Below are positions 8,775 through 18,080 of a DNA stretch of 64,000 nucleotides, in pieces. Position numbers and translations under genes: made by a program. Source of the DNA: G963668605 sp963793625 (GTDB taxonomy: Bacteria; Acidobacteriota; Terriglobia; Bryobacterales; Bryobacteraceae); the NCBI GenBank assembly GCA_963793625.1, contig CAWCAT010000030.1, positions 248,001-312,000 on the forward strand, read 5' to 3'. Position 1 is the first letter of the stretch. Every line of letters starts with the position of its first letter. Under the pieces are notes generated by a model that saw only the letters and a list, made by a program, of their open reading frames with translations, made no database searches and was not told the DNA's origin.

Positions 8775-11700
8775 TCAAAAGCTATAACGCAGCGACAGCT
8801 GCACCTGGCGGTTGCCGCCTAAACCTACTGTCCGCTCAACGGTTCCGTTCGCAACGCCGAAGGCCCCGCCCGCTGCTGCCGGCGTGAAGGGGATTCCAGG
8901 TTGCAACTGATTCATACCGGTACCAAGCGAGTTATTCAACGCCGCAGGCGGATTGGCAAAGTTCGCACGATTGAATACGTTGTAAAGCTCCGCCCGAAAC
9001 TCCAGGTTGTGCTTCTCGTGAATTGCGATCTTCTTGTGCAGTGTCAGGTCGAACTGAGCCAGTCCAGGACCATGCAGCGCCCAGCGGCCAAGATTGCCGT
9101 AAGTGCCCGGAGCTGGCGTTGTAAAGGCAGCGGGATTCAGGATGAAGCGCCTGTCGCCGGTGTGAAGGAACGGATTTACGCCCGCGACTACATCGGGACG
9201 GCGCGAGTTGCGGAAGGATCCGCCCCCGACCACGTTCGCGACCGCAACCGTTACCGGCTTACCATCCACCAGAATTGGAGCATTCACTATGGCGCCGGTG
9301 CGCGTATCGCGATACACGCTGTCCGGGCGCGTGATCTTAACATCGATCGGAAGCCCGGTGCGCGCGTTCATGACACCGCCCACTTCCCATCCGCCAAGTA
9401 CGGACTTGGCCAGGCCCTTGGAGTTTTTCCCGAATGGCAATTCATACATGGCGCTGACATTGGCGCTATGGCGTACGTCGAAGGCGTTGTTGCCGCGCTC
9501 TGCTGAGAAGTCGTTGGGATTGTTCGCGGTCTGAGCTTCATTGGATCCGCCCGTGTTACCGATGCTGTGGCCATAGGTCCACTGCGCGCCCATCGTGAAT
9601 CCCTTGCTGAAGCGGCGATTGAGCGTCGTCTGCAACGAATCGTAGTGATCCGTTCCGCCGCTCGTTTTGTAATCGATCTGCGCGAAGCGATTACCGAACT
9701 GCTTCACTTCAATTGCAGCGCCGGTGGTTGGGTTCGTTCCGACACTTACGATCTGGTTGGTCCAACTGCGCAGAAACAGATTGCGTCCCTGGCTACCGAC
9801 ATACGCCACTGAAAGTATCGTGTTGAAGGGCAGTTGCTGATGCACCGATGCAGTGTACGAAAGAATCTTTTCGGGAAGCGTGTAGCCGGGGGCATAGGCA
9901 CGCGGCTGGTAGCCCAGATTCGGATCGTTAATATCGTAGCCGGCGATGATTGCGGCCGGATTGATCGGGTAAGCAACACCACTCAGGGTGCGACTGACGC
10001 GATCGCTCTCGATTGGTTGAATCTGATCTTCGGTCTGTCCCGGTCCAAAGTTGTAGCCCGCGCCAATGCGGAAGACAGTGTTGCTGTTCAGTCTGGTCGG
10101 GGCGAACGTGAAGGACAAGCGTGGTGCGAAGTTCGTCTTCTTCGAGTGGTAAAAAGGTGTGTCGCTGGGCATGATCGCTCCAGTCACGGTGTTAAATACA
10201 ACATCGAGATTGCGATCCTCACGCAGCACTGAATAATACTCGTAGCGTACGCCGTAGTTCATCGTGAAGTTCGGGCGAATCTTCCATTCATCCTGCGCAT
10301 AGCCAATGTAATAAGATTGGCTGGCGTTGCGGCTTCCGGTGGCGCCACCATTAAACGGACTGGGAGCGCTCACGTCACCCAGGAACTGTACTTGCGAGGG
10401 CATGTTGGCGAGCAACGCATTCAAGTTGGAGAACGTGTACGTTGTCCCGCCCAGGCGGTCCGTACTGATGTGGATTGGACGAAACTCGCCGCCGAATTTG
10501 AGATTGTGGTTGCCCTTGAGAAGGCTGAGGCTGTTGACGAAAGACATCGTGTAGCTCGTGTAAGGCTGGCCCCTGCCGTTCTGCGTGCTGTTGGAGCGAA
10601 TCAGTCCACCCAGTCGGGAAGCGCCTGCCGATGCACCCTGGCCTCCGATTCCAGGAATGGCGGCGCTCCCCGAAAAGTCAATCGAGATCGGAGTGAAGTC
10701 GATTCCATTCACAGTGGGCGCGACGCCATTGATGCGCGTCTTCTGCCCATTGAAGCCGGCCTTGAATTCGTTGATAACGGTCGGGGTCACGATCGACTGA
10801 AAGGACACGAGCGCGTTCTGCGGTGTGGCTCTCGTCTGGCTGAAACTGCCGGCTGTGTTGAGCGGGCTGATCGCCTCGCCTTCGTCGCGGAAATAGCGCG
10901 CCACAATCGAGTGCCTGTCATTGACCCTGTAGTCGAGACGCAGACTGCCGTAGTCTTCTGTAATTCTGGAAGTTGCGTTGAGCCGGGCTATGTCCAGGTC
11001 GGGATTCACTGAAGCTGATTGCCCGATTGGGTAGGCATCCAACACAGGACGGATCGAAGCGACAGCGCGGCCACGTGCGGCCAGGCTGGGGACCGTCTCA
11101 ATGATGTTGAACCCTGCGTTCTGGCGCAAACCCTCATAGCTCGCGAAGAAAAACAACTTGTACCTGATGACGCGGCCACCGAGTGATCCGCCGAACTGAT
11201 TCAGCCGGAGTGGCGACTTAGTCGTGCCATCGAAGAAGTTTCTGGCGTCCATCGCGTCATTGCGCAGATACTCAAATACACTGCCGCGAAGCTGATTGGA
11301 GCCTGATTTCGTAACTACGCTGATCTGGCCGCCGGTACCCGTACCGAATTCAGCCGTGTAATTGCTGGACTCTACGCGAAACTCCTGCACGTTTTCAATG
11401 CTCGATTGCAGGCGGAAACCGGTGGAACTCTCGCCGTTCAGGTTGCCCGGCGATGCATCAACGATCGACGATGCTTCCACGCCGTCGAAGCGCACTGCGT
11501 TCTGCTGATTGGCGCGGCCACTGAAGCGGATGTTGTCATAGCTTCCGCCGCCCGCGGTCTGTGCGCCCGGCACCAGAAGGTACAACTGGGAGAGTTGCCG
11601 GCCATTCAGCGGCAGGGTTCCGACTTCGCGCTCATTGACGTTCGCGCCCACACGGGCGGAGCTAGTATCGATGACAACGAGTTCGCCGCCCGATACGTTC

Positions 11701-12050
11701 ACTTCCGTTGCAACCGACTGCGGCTGCAGGATAATGTTCAGACTTCTCTCCTGACCCGCGGTCAGGGTGATGTCAGTGAATTCAGCCGGGCCGAGTCCAT
11801 CCGCCTTGCCGATCAATTTGTATTGGGCGGGCGGAAGGCTGACGATGGCAAATCTGCCAGCTTCATTGCTCTTGACTGTACGTTCCAGTCCACCCTTCTG
11901 GCTGCTGATCGTGATCGTGGCGTTAGGTATAACGGCACCGGAGGCGTCGATGACTGTTCCTGTGATTCGTGCCTGATCGCTCTGCGCGAAGGCGCTGCAG
12001 GCCACCGCGGCTGCGACAATTACCACTTTTGTGAAGCGTTCTAGTCTCAT
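8775..12050 (-). CDS. Large TonB-dependent receptor with N-terminal carboxypeptidase-regulatory domain
   Basis: Start chosen at ATG 12050, which has TTTTGGAG upstream and opens directly into a signal peptide (MRLERFTKVVIVAAAVACSAFAQ); 1091 residues. Residues about 25-110 are a CarboxypepD_reg/Cna-B-like fold (ARITGTVIDASGAVIPNATI). A plug-like region follows (GTLPLNGRQLSQLYLLVPG, then NQQNAVRFDGVEASSIVDA), then a very long beta-barrel ending in VQLSLRYSF with the terminal Phe of outer-membrane barrels. This OAR-like layout is expanded in Acidobacteriota and is usually linked to uptake or surface handling of oligomers. No separate TonB box was found. The ligand is unknown; the neighbouring phosphatases make an organophosphate role possible but unproven. 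Confidence 0.88.
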   Translation of the reverse strand: MRLERFTKVVIVAAAVACSAFAQSDQARITGTVIDASGAVIPNATITISSQKGGLERTVKSNEAGRFAIVSLPPAQYKLIGKADGLGPAEFTDITLTAGQERSLNIILQPQSVATEVNVSGGELVVIDTSSARVGANVNEREVGTLPLNGRQLSQLYLLVPGAQTAGGGSYDNIRFSGRANQQNAVRFDGVEASSIVDASPGNLNGESSTGFRLQSSIENVQEFRVESSNYTAEFGTGTGGQISVVTKSGSNQLRGSVFEYLRNDAMDARNFFDGTTKSPLRLNQFGGSLGGRVIRYKLFFFASYEGLRQNAGFNIIETVPSLAARGRAVASIRPVLDAYPIGQSASVNPDLDIARLNATSRITEDYGSLRLDYRVNDRHSIVARYFRDEGEAISPLNTAGSFSQTRATPQNALVSFQSIVTPTVINEFKAGFNGQKTRINGVAPTVNGIDFTPISIDFSGSAAIPGIGGQGASAGASRLGGLIRSNSTQNGRGQPYTSYTMSFVNSLSLLKGNHNLKFGGEFRPIHISTDRLGGTTYTFSNLNALLANMPSQVQFLGDVSAPSPFNGGATGSRNASQSYYIGYAQDEWKIRPNFTMNYGVRYEYYSVLREDRNLDVVFNTVTGAIMPSDTPFYHSKKTNFAPRLSFTFAPTRLNSNTVFRIGAGYNFGPGQTEDQIQPIESDRVSRTLSGVAYPINPAAIIAGYDINDPNLGYQPRAYAPGYTLPEKILSYTASVHQQLPFNTILSVAYVGSQGRNLFLRSWTNQIVSVGTNPTTGAAIEVKQFGNRFAQIDYKTSGGTDHYDSLQTTLNRRFSKGFTMGAQWTYGHSIGNTGGSNEAQTANNPNDFSAERGNNAFDVRHSANVSAMYELPFGKNSKGLAKSVLGGWEVGGVMNARTGLPIDVKITRPDSVYRDTRTGAIVNAPILVDGKPVTVAVANVVGGGSFRNSRRPDVVAGVNPFLHTGDRRFILNPAAFTTPAPGTYGNLGRWALHGPGLAQFDLTLHKKIAIHEKHNLEFRAELYNVFNRANFANPPAALNNSLGTGMNQLQPGIPFTPAAAGGAFGVANGTVERTVGLGGNRQVQLSLRYSF

Positions 12051-12070
12051 CGACTCCAAAATTAACAGCA

Positions 12071-12108
12071 CAACTGTTACGGGCCGATGAACATTCCATC
12101 AACAGTTG
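12071..12108. promoter_or_regulatory. Inverted repeat upstream of the TonB-dependent receptor
   Basis: CAACTGTT at 12071-12078 and AACAGTTG at 12101-12108 are perfect 8-bp arms separated by 22 bases, starting 20 bp upstream of the receptor start codon. It could be an operator or a leader hairpin. It also lies in the divergent region shared with the response regulator. Confidence 0.35.
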
Positions 12109-12190
12109 GTAATAACCACTGGGTGTGTGCTGGATCTTAATCGAACTGTCATTGTTTTGAAACATTGGATGGGATACCCTGCGGTTAGCA

Positions 12191-12907
12191 ATGAAGAAGA
12201 TAGCGCTGTTCGAAGATGACGCAGACCTTTTTTCGCTGGTTAAGTACAACCTGGAGAAGGAAGGTTTTGAGTTCATGGGAGCCCAGACCGGGAAGGGCGC
12301 AGTGAGCTTGTGCAAGCGGGATCGCCCGGACCTGGTCATCCTTGACATCATGCTGCCCGATACCGATGGACTCGAGATCTGCCGCGGCATTCGTTCCACA
12401 CCGGAACTCGCCGGTGTGCCCGTGATCTTCCTCAGTGCGCGTGCTTCTGAAACCGACCGTATCGTCGGCCTGGAACTAGGAGCCAATGACTATATCGTGA
12501 AGCCATTCTTCATTCGCGAATTGATCGCGCGCGTTAAAATTCAGTTCCGCGTGCCGAGTGCTCCGGCGCGTGTTCTAAAATCGCGCGGGCTGGAGTTGGA
12601 TCGCGATAGTTGCCGTGTCCTGCTGAACGGTGCATTGCTCACACTAACCGCTACAGAGTTCCGGTTGCTTGAGTACCTGATGACGCGTCCCGGAATCGTC
12701 TTCAGCCGCGAACAGTTGCTGAATGCAGTCTGGGGACATGACAGGACTGTAACGGATCGAACCGTTGACGTCTATATCCTGCGACTTAGGCAGAAGATCG
12801 AACTGTATTCGACGACGCCGTCTTATATCCGCGCCGTGCGCGGGTTTGGCTACTGTTTTGAAGATCAGGAGCCTAACGTAGTGCAGAGCGATTGTATTCC
12901 CGAATAA
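12191..12907 (+). CDS. OmpR/PhoB-type response regulator (orphan)
   Basis: 238 residues. The receiver domain spans about 1-118, with acidic residues in KIALFEDDADL, the phospho-acceptor Asp in LVILDIMLPDTDG, and conserved Lys in NDYIVKPFF. The C-terminal winged helix (about 130-225) has LTATEFRLLEYLMTRPG and DRTVDVYILRLRQKIE, the PhoB/OmpR DNA-binding signature. No histidine kinase is adjacent, so the partner is elsewhere. It is transcribed away from the TonB-dependent receptor and could control it, or, as a PhoB relative, the nearby phosphatases; that is inference only. Its 3' end overlaps the convergent transglycosylase by 35 bp. Confidence 0.9.
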   Translation: MKKIALFEDDADLFSLVKYNLEKEGFEFMGAQTGKGAVSLCKRDRPDLVILDIMLPDTDGLEICRGIRSTPELAGVPVIFLSARASETDRIVGLELGANDYIVKPFFIRELIARVKIQFRVPSAPARVLKSRGLELDRDSCRVLLNGALLTLTATEFRLLEYLMTRPGIVFSREQLLNAVWGHDRTVTDRTVDVYILRLRQKIELYSTTPSYIRAVRGFGYCFEDQEPNVVQSDCIPE

Positions 12908-13522
12908 TCCGATCGATGTATTCGCGCGTTTCGCGATAGGGCGGCACGCCGTTGTATTTCTGCACCGCACCCGGACCAGCGTTGTAGGCCGCCAGTGCCC
13001 GGTGCGCACTTCCGTTATATTTCAACAGCAGTTCGCGCAAGTAGCGCGCCCCGGCGTCAGCATTCTGTTCCGGATCTCTTGGATCAGCATTCAGTTCGGC
13101 CGCGGTGCCAGGCATCAACTGCATTATTCCGATTGCGCCTTTCGGAGAAAGAGCGTTGACCTGATAACCGGATTCAGCCTTCGCTACGCTATGCAGCGGG
13201 CAGGGGGTAAACCGTACTTGTCTGCCGCACGTTCCACTAGTTCGTGAGGAGAGGCCGCCGGAACCTTCGACTCTACGGGAGTTGCGATTGGCGGGGCTGG
13301 CGCCCGTTTGGGCGCAACGTACTCTTCGATATCGAAGCGCAGAATCTGATCCGCACTCATTTCGATGCGGCCGCTATCCGTGTGCAGAATGACCTTGCCA
13401 TCGGAGTTCTCATGACGTTCCACCCGCAGTGAAAATCCGGTACGGAACACCGCAATCTCACCGGCATAGAGCGGCAAGACCAGCAGCAAAGCAGCAAAGA
13501 ACCGGGATGTAGCGCCTGTCAT
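12873..13522 (-). CDS. Lytic transglycosylase (SLT domain), frame broken
   Basis: N-terminal part from ATG 13522: signal peptide (FFAALLLVLPLYAGEIAVF) and an SH3-like/beta segment up to KYGLPPA. The frame breaks near 13,195. The SLT domain continues in another frame: catalytic Glu in KAESGYQVNALSPKGAIGIM, then QLMPGTAAELNADPRDPEQN, ARYLRELLLKYNG and ALAAYNAGPGAVQKY. The length (650 bases) fits one lost base, restoring about 216 residues. Soluble lytic transglycosylases cut the MurNAc-GlcNAc bond in peptidoglycan with anhydro-MurNAc formation. The layout matches small Acidobacterial SLT proteins. I read the break as a sequence error rather than a dead gene because the motifs on both sides are intact. 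Confidence 0.78.
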
Positions 13523-13609
13523 GTGAATAGTCTTCGACCTGCAAGGTATGACGCGAAAAGATCCGCAGGGGTGCAGGTCATCTTCAGGCTATCATGAATG
13601 TGTTCAGAC

Positions 13610-14838
13610 ATGACCACTCTTACCCACCTGGAATGTAGTCTCTGTGGCACCACGCACGATAGCGCGAAGCCTCAGAATCTTTGTGCCTGCGGCGGACCCT
13701 CTACTTGCCCGCTATGATCTTGAAAAGGCACGACAAAGCTGGAATCGCGACTGGATCCCGAACGGTCCTTCAAGCATGTGGCGATACGCTCCGGTGCTCC
13801 CGGTCAGCAAGCCGAACGCGATTGTTTCGCTGGGCGAAGGGATGACGCCACTGGTCCGGGCAAACAGGATCGGACGCAGCGTTGGCGCCGATAATCTCTG
13901 GGTCAAGGACGAGGGGCTCAATCCGACCGGTTCGTTTAAAGCGCGCGGTCTTTCTGCGGCCGTGTCAATGGCCCTGGAACTCGGGATCAAAAAGCTGGCG
14001 ATTCCATCCGCCGGAAATGCCGCGAGTGCGTTAGCCGCTTACGCCGCCGCAGCAGGCATCGAAGCGCACATCTTCATGCCGCAGGACGTGCCCCAGGCCA
14101 ACTTCATCGAATGCAAGGCTTTCGGCGCAAACGTAACGCTGGTCGATGGCCTGATCAGCGATTGCGGCCGCATCGTAGCGGAGCGCAAAGATCAGCGAAG
14201 GCTGGTTCGATGTCAGCACGCTGAAGGAGCCGTATCGCATCGAAGGCAAGAAGACGATGGGCTACGAACTTGCCGAGCAGTTTCGATGGGGCCTGCCGGA
14301 CGTGATTTTTTATCCGACGGGCGGCGGTGTGGGCCTGATCGGGATGTGGAAGGCCTTCGAGGAGATGGAAGCTCTCGGCTGGACACAGGCCAAACGCCCG
14401 AAAATGATCGCCGTGCAGGTGGAAGGTTGCCAGCCGGTGGTCCGTGCATTCGAAGAAGGCGAGACACGCAGCCGTTTCTGGGAAAACGCCAGTACAGTTG
14501 CGAGCGGATTGCGTGTTCCCAAGCCACTCGGTGATTTTCTGATCTTAGATGCAGTCCGCAAGAGCGGCGGCACCGCACTGGCAGTCAGCGACGAAGAGAC
14601 TCTCGATGCCGGATTGCAGCTCGCAACAGACGAAGGCATATTCGTAGCTCCCGAAGGCGCAGCGTGTGTTGCCGCACTGCGCAAGTTGATAGCGAGTGGA
14701 TTTCTTAAGCCGGAAGAACGTATCGTAATCTACAATACGGGGGCGGGACTGAAATATCTGGAAGCGTACTCCACGCGTTTCCCGCGGCATTCGTCGGGCG
14801 ACGCTGACAAACTGGGCGGGCTGATTACGCCGCGCTAG
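13610..14838 (+). CDS. thrC: Threonine synthase (PLP-dependent), two frame breaks
   Basis: Starts at ATG 13610 with a zinc-ribbon-like start (CSLCG...LCACGG). The frame shifts at about 13,700 and again at about 14,190, each consistent with one inserted base (span 1229 = 3x409+2), giving about 408 residues when repaired. PLP-fold motifs: LGEGMTPL, the PLP-lysine block DEGLNPTGSFKARG, IPSAGNAASALAAYAAAAG, the phosphate-binding loop FYPTGGGVGLIG, and YNTGAGLKY near the end. The enzyme converts O-phosphohomoserine to threonine. A related PLP enzyme such as a cysteate or diaminopropionate-type lyase cannot be fully excluded, but the zinc-ribbon start and full motif set favour ThrC. Its TAG stop lies in a CTAG palindrome that also provides the stop of the convergent GGDEF gene. 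Confidence 0.8.
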
Positions 14839-15800
14839 TCGGCGTTCACGTTCAGGGTTTCTGTGATTACCTGGGCATCCGGATCGTCCTGAAGGTCGCG
14901 GTATAAGACCAGGTTTCGACCTTCGCTCTTGGCCTGATAAAGTGCATCGTCGGCGGTTCTGATCAGTTCCCGGGCCGTGCTGCACAGGTCAGGCATAAAT
15001 GTGGTTGCTCCGAAGCTTGCCGTCACGTTGATTGAGATGCCGCCCACGTCAAATCGTTCTGCTGCCAGCGCCTGGCGTGTCCGTTCTGCGTGGGCCCTGG
15101 TGCTGCGTTCGTCGCAACCCGGTAGCACGATCAGGAACTCCTCGCCGCCATAGCGGCCGAAGGAATCGTAGGGACGCAACGTGCCGCTGATTCTACTTGC
15201 GGTCTCGCGCAGAACGGAATCTCCCGCAAGGTGGCCGTGCGTGTCGTTGACGTTCTTGAAGTGATCGAGATCAAACATCACCAGCCCGAGTGGACGCTTT
15301 TCCCGAATGCTGCGAACGAGTTCACGGTCGAGTATCTCCAGAATAGAAGGGCGATTCCAAATGGAAGTCAGCGAATCCCTCGTAGCCTGCACACGAAGTT
15401 TTTCGCGCGCCACAAGGAGTTCACTGTGTAGTTCGACGATTCTTCGACCAGCGCGCAACCGAACCTTCAATTCATTGTATTCAAAGGGTTTTGTGATGTA
15501 ATCGTCGGCACCAGCTTCCATGCCTTCGATCACGTCTCCAATTTCACTGCGAGCGGTCAACAGCAGAATGTAGGTGTAGGGCTCTTTTGCGCGAGAGCGG
15601 ACAAGCTTGCAGATTTCCAAACCGGTAAGCCCCGGCATCATCCAGTCGAGGATTGCGAGATGTGGAGCATCGTCCCGTTGCAGCAGCTCCCAGGCGTCGT
15701 TGCCATTGGTCGTCGCAATAGGCTCATAATCCCATCTGCGAAGGGTTGCTTCAAGGACATGGCGCGAGACTATGCTATCGTCCGCGATCAGTACTTTCAT
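14835..15800 (-). CDS. Response regulator with GGDEF output (diguanylate cyclase)
   Basis: 321 residues in PleD-like or WspR-like order. The receiver domain (1-120) has VLIADDSIV, phospho-Asp in LAILDWMMPGLTG, LLLTARSE and YITKPF. A helical linker follows, then the GGDEF domain (about 140-300) with MFDLDHFKNVNDTHGHLAGD and the active-site GRYGGEEFLIVLPG. RPYD lies five residues before GGEEF and fits the RxxD inhibitory I-site, so product feedback by c-di-GMP is expected. It should make c-di-GMP from GTP when phosphorylated. No kinase is adjacent. The C-terminal 20 residues are acidic and not part of the fold. Confidence 0.93.
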   Translation of the reverse strand: MKVLIADDSIVSRHVLEATLRRWDYEPIATTNGNDAWELLQRDDAPHLAILDWMMPGLTGLEICKLVRSRAKEPYTYILLLTARSEIGDVIEGMEAGADDYITKPFEYNELKVRLRAGRRIVELHSELLVAREKLRVQATRDSLTSIWNRPSILEILDRELVRSIREKRPLGLVMFDLDHFKNVNDTHGHLAGDSVLRETASRISGTLRPYDSFGRYGGEEFLIVLPGCDERSTRAHAERTRQALAAERFDVGGISINVTASFGATTFMPDLCSTARELIRTADDALYQAKSEGRNLVLYRDLQDDPDAQVITETLNVNAD

Positions 15801-15908
15801 AGTCTATATGCTCTTATCGGCATCAAGACCGCATGACGTTAATACATCCTTCAAAATCTACACTTCGGTAAAGCGGTTCGTTTTACGCGATTGTACACTA
15901 ATGGGCAT

Positions 15909-16625
15909 ATGAGTGTCCTTGTGTTCCGTCATATTCCTTTCGAAGACCTCGGCATGATCGCACCGGCCCTGATGCGTAATTCTCTTGATTTCAGATATAT
16001 CGACGCGTATACATCTGAAACTGGTTTAGTAAATATTGCAGCCTCACAAGCTTTGATATTTATGGGAGGTCCGATGTCGGCCAATGACGATCTGCCCTAC
16101 ATTCACGAGGAGATGGCACTAATTCGCGAGGCCTATGCTGCCGGCATTCCCATGCTCGGCATCTGTTTGGGTTCGCAACTGATCGCGAAAGCGCTTGGCG
16201 GCAATGTTGTCAAAAATCCAGTCAAGGAGATCGGTTGGTTTCCGATTGAGTTCACTGCGGCAGCAGGCCAGGATCCACTGTTTTCGGGGCTGGATCAGCC
16301 GGAAACAGTTTTTCATTGGCACGGTGAGACCTTCGATTTGCCTCCAGACGCCGAACTGCTGGCCAGTTCCGCAAGCTGCCGGCATCAGGCGTTTCGCCTG
16401 CGCGACAATATATACGGACTGCAGTTTCACCTCGAAGTCACGCCTGCAATGATTGCTGACTGGTGCGAACAAGACGCCAATTGTGGCGATGTTAAAGAGC
16501 TTCAATCACCCATCGATCCGAACTTCAATTCTACCCGCCTGAGCGAAACCGCTGCTCTCGTGTTTGATCGTTGGTGCGCGCTGGTTTCAGACTGCGGTAG
16601 GATACATCATCGGAGTCACTCATGA
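15909..16625 (+). CDS. Class I glutamine amidotransferase-like protein
   Basis: Start chosen at ATG 15909 so that the protein opens with MSVLVFRHIPFEDLG, as homologs do; 238 residues. The GATase1 triad is visible: nucleophile Cys in PMLGICLGSQLIAKALGG and the His in LQFHLEVTP with the following Glu. The oxyanion strand is FMGGPMSANDD. Stand-alone proteins of this kind resemble the GMP-synthase amidotransferase domain but have no synthetase partner here, so the acceptor is unknown. The stop overlaps the next ATG by four bases (ATGA), so it is translationally coupled to the PqaA-like gene. That pairing of a cytoplasmic amidotransferase with an exported hydrolase-like protein has no obvious meaning. 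Confidence 0.82.
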   Translation: MSVLVFRHIPFEDLGMIAPALMRNSLDFRYIDAYTSETGLVNIAASQALIFMGGPMSANDDLPYIHEEMALIREAYAAGIPMLGICLGSQLIAKALGGNVVKNPVKEIGWFPIEFTAAAGQDPLFSGLDQPETVFHWHGETFDLPPDAELLASSASCRHQAFRLRDNIYGLQFHLEVTPAMIADWCEQDANCGDVKELQSPIDPNFNSTRLSETAALVFDRWCALVSDCGRIHHRSHS

Positions 16626-17998
16626 AAAAGTTGTTCCCGGTTCTGCTTTTGGCTGTGTCAGCCTGCCTGCTTCCTGCAGCTGAAGATACAGCGCTGGATC
16701 GCTATGTGCAGGCGCCCGACCCAACGTACAAATACGAACTTCTGAACACCGTGCCGGGTCAGGGGTTCACAACCTACGTGCTCGAACTGACTTCGCAGAC
16801 ATGGCGCAGCAAGGCAGAAGTGGACCGTCCGGTGTGGAAGCATTGGCTTACGATTGTACGTCCGGACAAGATCGACAGTGACATCGGCCTGCTCTACATC
16901 GGCGGCGGCAACAACGACAGCAAGCCTCCGCAGAAACCGGATGGAATGATCATCCCAATCGCGATGGGCACGAATAGCGTGGTGGCGGAGTTGAAGATGG
17001 TTCCGAACCAGACGCTTACCTTCTGCGACAACAAAAAGCCTCTAACGGAAGACTCCTTCATCGCCTACACCTGGGACAAGTTCCTGCGAACCGGAGATGA
17101 AACCTGGCCGGCTCGTCTGCCGATGACCAAATCCGCCGTGCGCGCAATGGATGCCGTGACGTCCTTCTGCGCCAAGCTCGATGGTGGTGGTGTCAAGGTC
17201 TCGAAGTTTGTCGTGACCGGCGGTTCCAAGCGTGGCTGGACCACGTGGACTACGGCAGCAGTTGACAAGCGTGTTGTGGCAATTGTGCCGATCGTTATCG
17301 ATGTGCTGAATATGGAGAAATCCATGGAGCATCACTGGCGCGCATACGGCTTCTGGGCCCCTTCCATCAAGGACTACACCAACGCAAAAATAATGAATTG
17401 GATGGGGACGCCGCAGAATGTCGCGCTGATGAAAATCGAGGAGCCATATTCCTACCGCGATCGATTGATCATGCCCAAGCTGATGATGAACGCGACCGGC
17501 GATCAGTTCTTTCTACCGGATTCCTCGCAGTTCTATTTCAACGATCTCAAGGGCGAGAAACATCTGCGTTACGTGCCGAATGCCGATCATTCGCTGCGCG
17601 GAACAGACGCGATACAGACCCTCGGGGCCTTCTTCGATTCCATCGTGCATGATACCAAGCGTCCGGAATTCTCCTGGACCATCAGCAAAGATGGTGTGTT
17701 CCGCGTGAAGAGCGAAGTTAAGCCTACCGAGGTGAAACTCTGGCAGGCAACCAATCCGGACGCCCGTGATTTCCGGATGGAGAAGGTTGGTCCCATCTAC
17801 AAGAGCACCGTGCTGACGGAAGAGAGCAAAGGCGTTTACGTCGCCAAGGTTGCCGCCCCGGAAAAGGGTTGGACGGCGGCCTTTGTAGAACTCACGTTCC
17901 CCACCGGCCGCTCCTTCCCGTTAAAGTTCACGACGGAAGTGAAGGTCTTCCCGGATACCTATCCTTTCCCGGCGTTTAAGCCTGAGAAGGTCGACTAG
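16622..17998 (+). CDS. PhoPQ-activated pathogenicity-related (PqaA-like) exported alpha/beta hydrolase
   Basis: 458 residues with a signal peptide (LFPVLLLAVSACLLPA). It matches the PhoPQ_related family: VWKHWLTIVRPDKI, LLYIGGGNND, the nucleophile elbow VVTGGSKRGWTTW with the conserved Ser, PIVIDVLNMEKSMEHHWRAY, and YVPNADHSLRGTD carrying the likely acid/His pair. Members are periplasmic alpha/beta-hydrolase-fold proteins, named after Salmonella PqaA; their biochemical activity is poorly known. The C-terminal 120 residues form a separate beta-rich domain. It starts within the stop of the upstream amidotransferase gene. Confidence 0.87.
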   Translation: MKKLFPVLLLAVSACLLPAAEDTALDRYVQAPDPTYKYELLNTVPGQGFTTYVLELTSQTWRSKAEVDRPVWKHWLTIVRPDKIDSDIGLLYIGGGNNDSKPPQKPDGMIIPIAMGTNSVVAELKMVPNQTLTFCDNKKPLTEDSFIAYTWDKFLRTGDETWPARLPMTKSAVRAMDAVTSFCAKLDGGGVKVSKFVVTGGSKRGWTTWTTAAVDKRVVAIVPIVIDVLNMEKSMEHHWRAYGFWAPSIKDYTNAKIMNWMGTPQNVALMKIEEPYSYRDRLIMPKLMMNATGDQFFLPDSSQFYFNDLKGEKHLRYVPNADHSLRGTDAIQTLGAFFDSIVHDTKRPEFSWTISKDGVFRVKSEVKPTEVKLWQATNPDARDFRMEKVGPIYKSTVLTEESKGVYVAKVAAPEKGWTAAFVELTFPTGRSFPLKFTTEVKVFPDTYPFPAFKPEKVD

Positions 17999-18080
17999 AA
18001 CGGGCGACCCTAAGGAAACTTTTTAGTCACGAAATGTCCACATCGCGTCGAGATGTTGGATATGTCGAAGTTGACCATCA

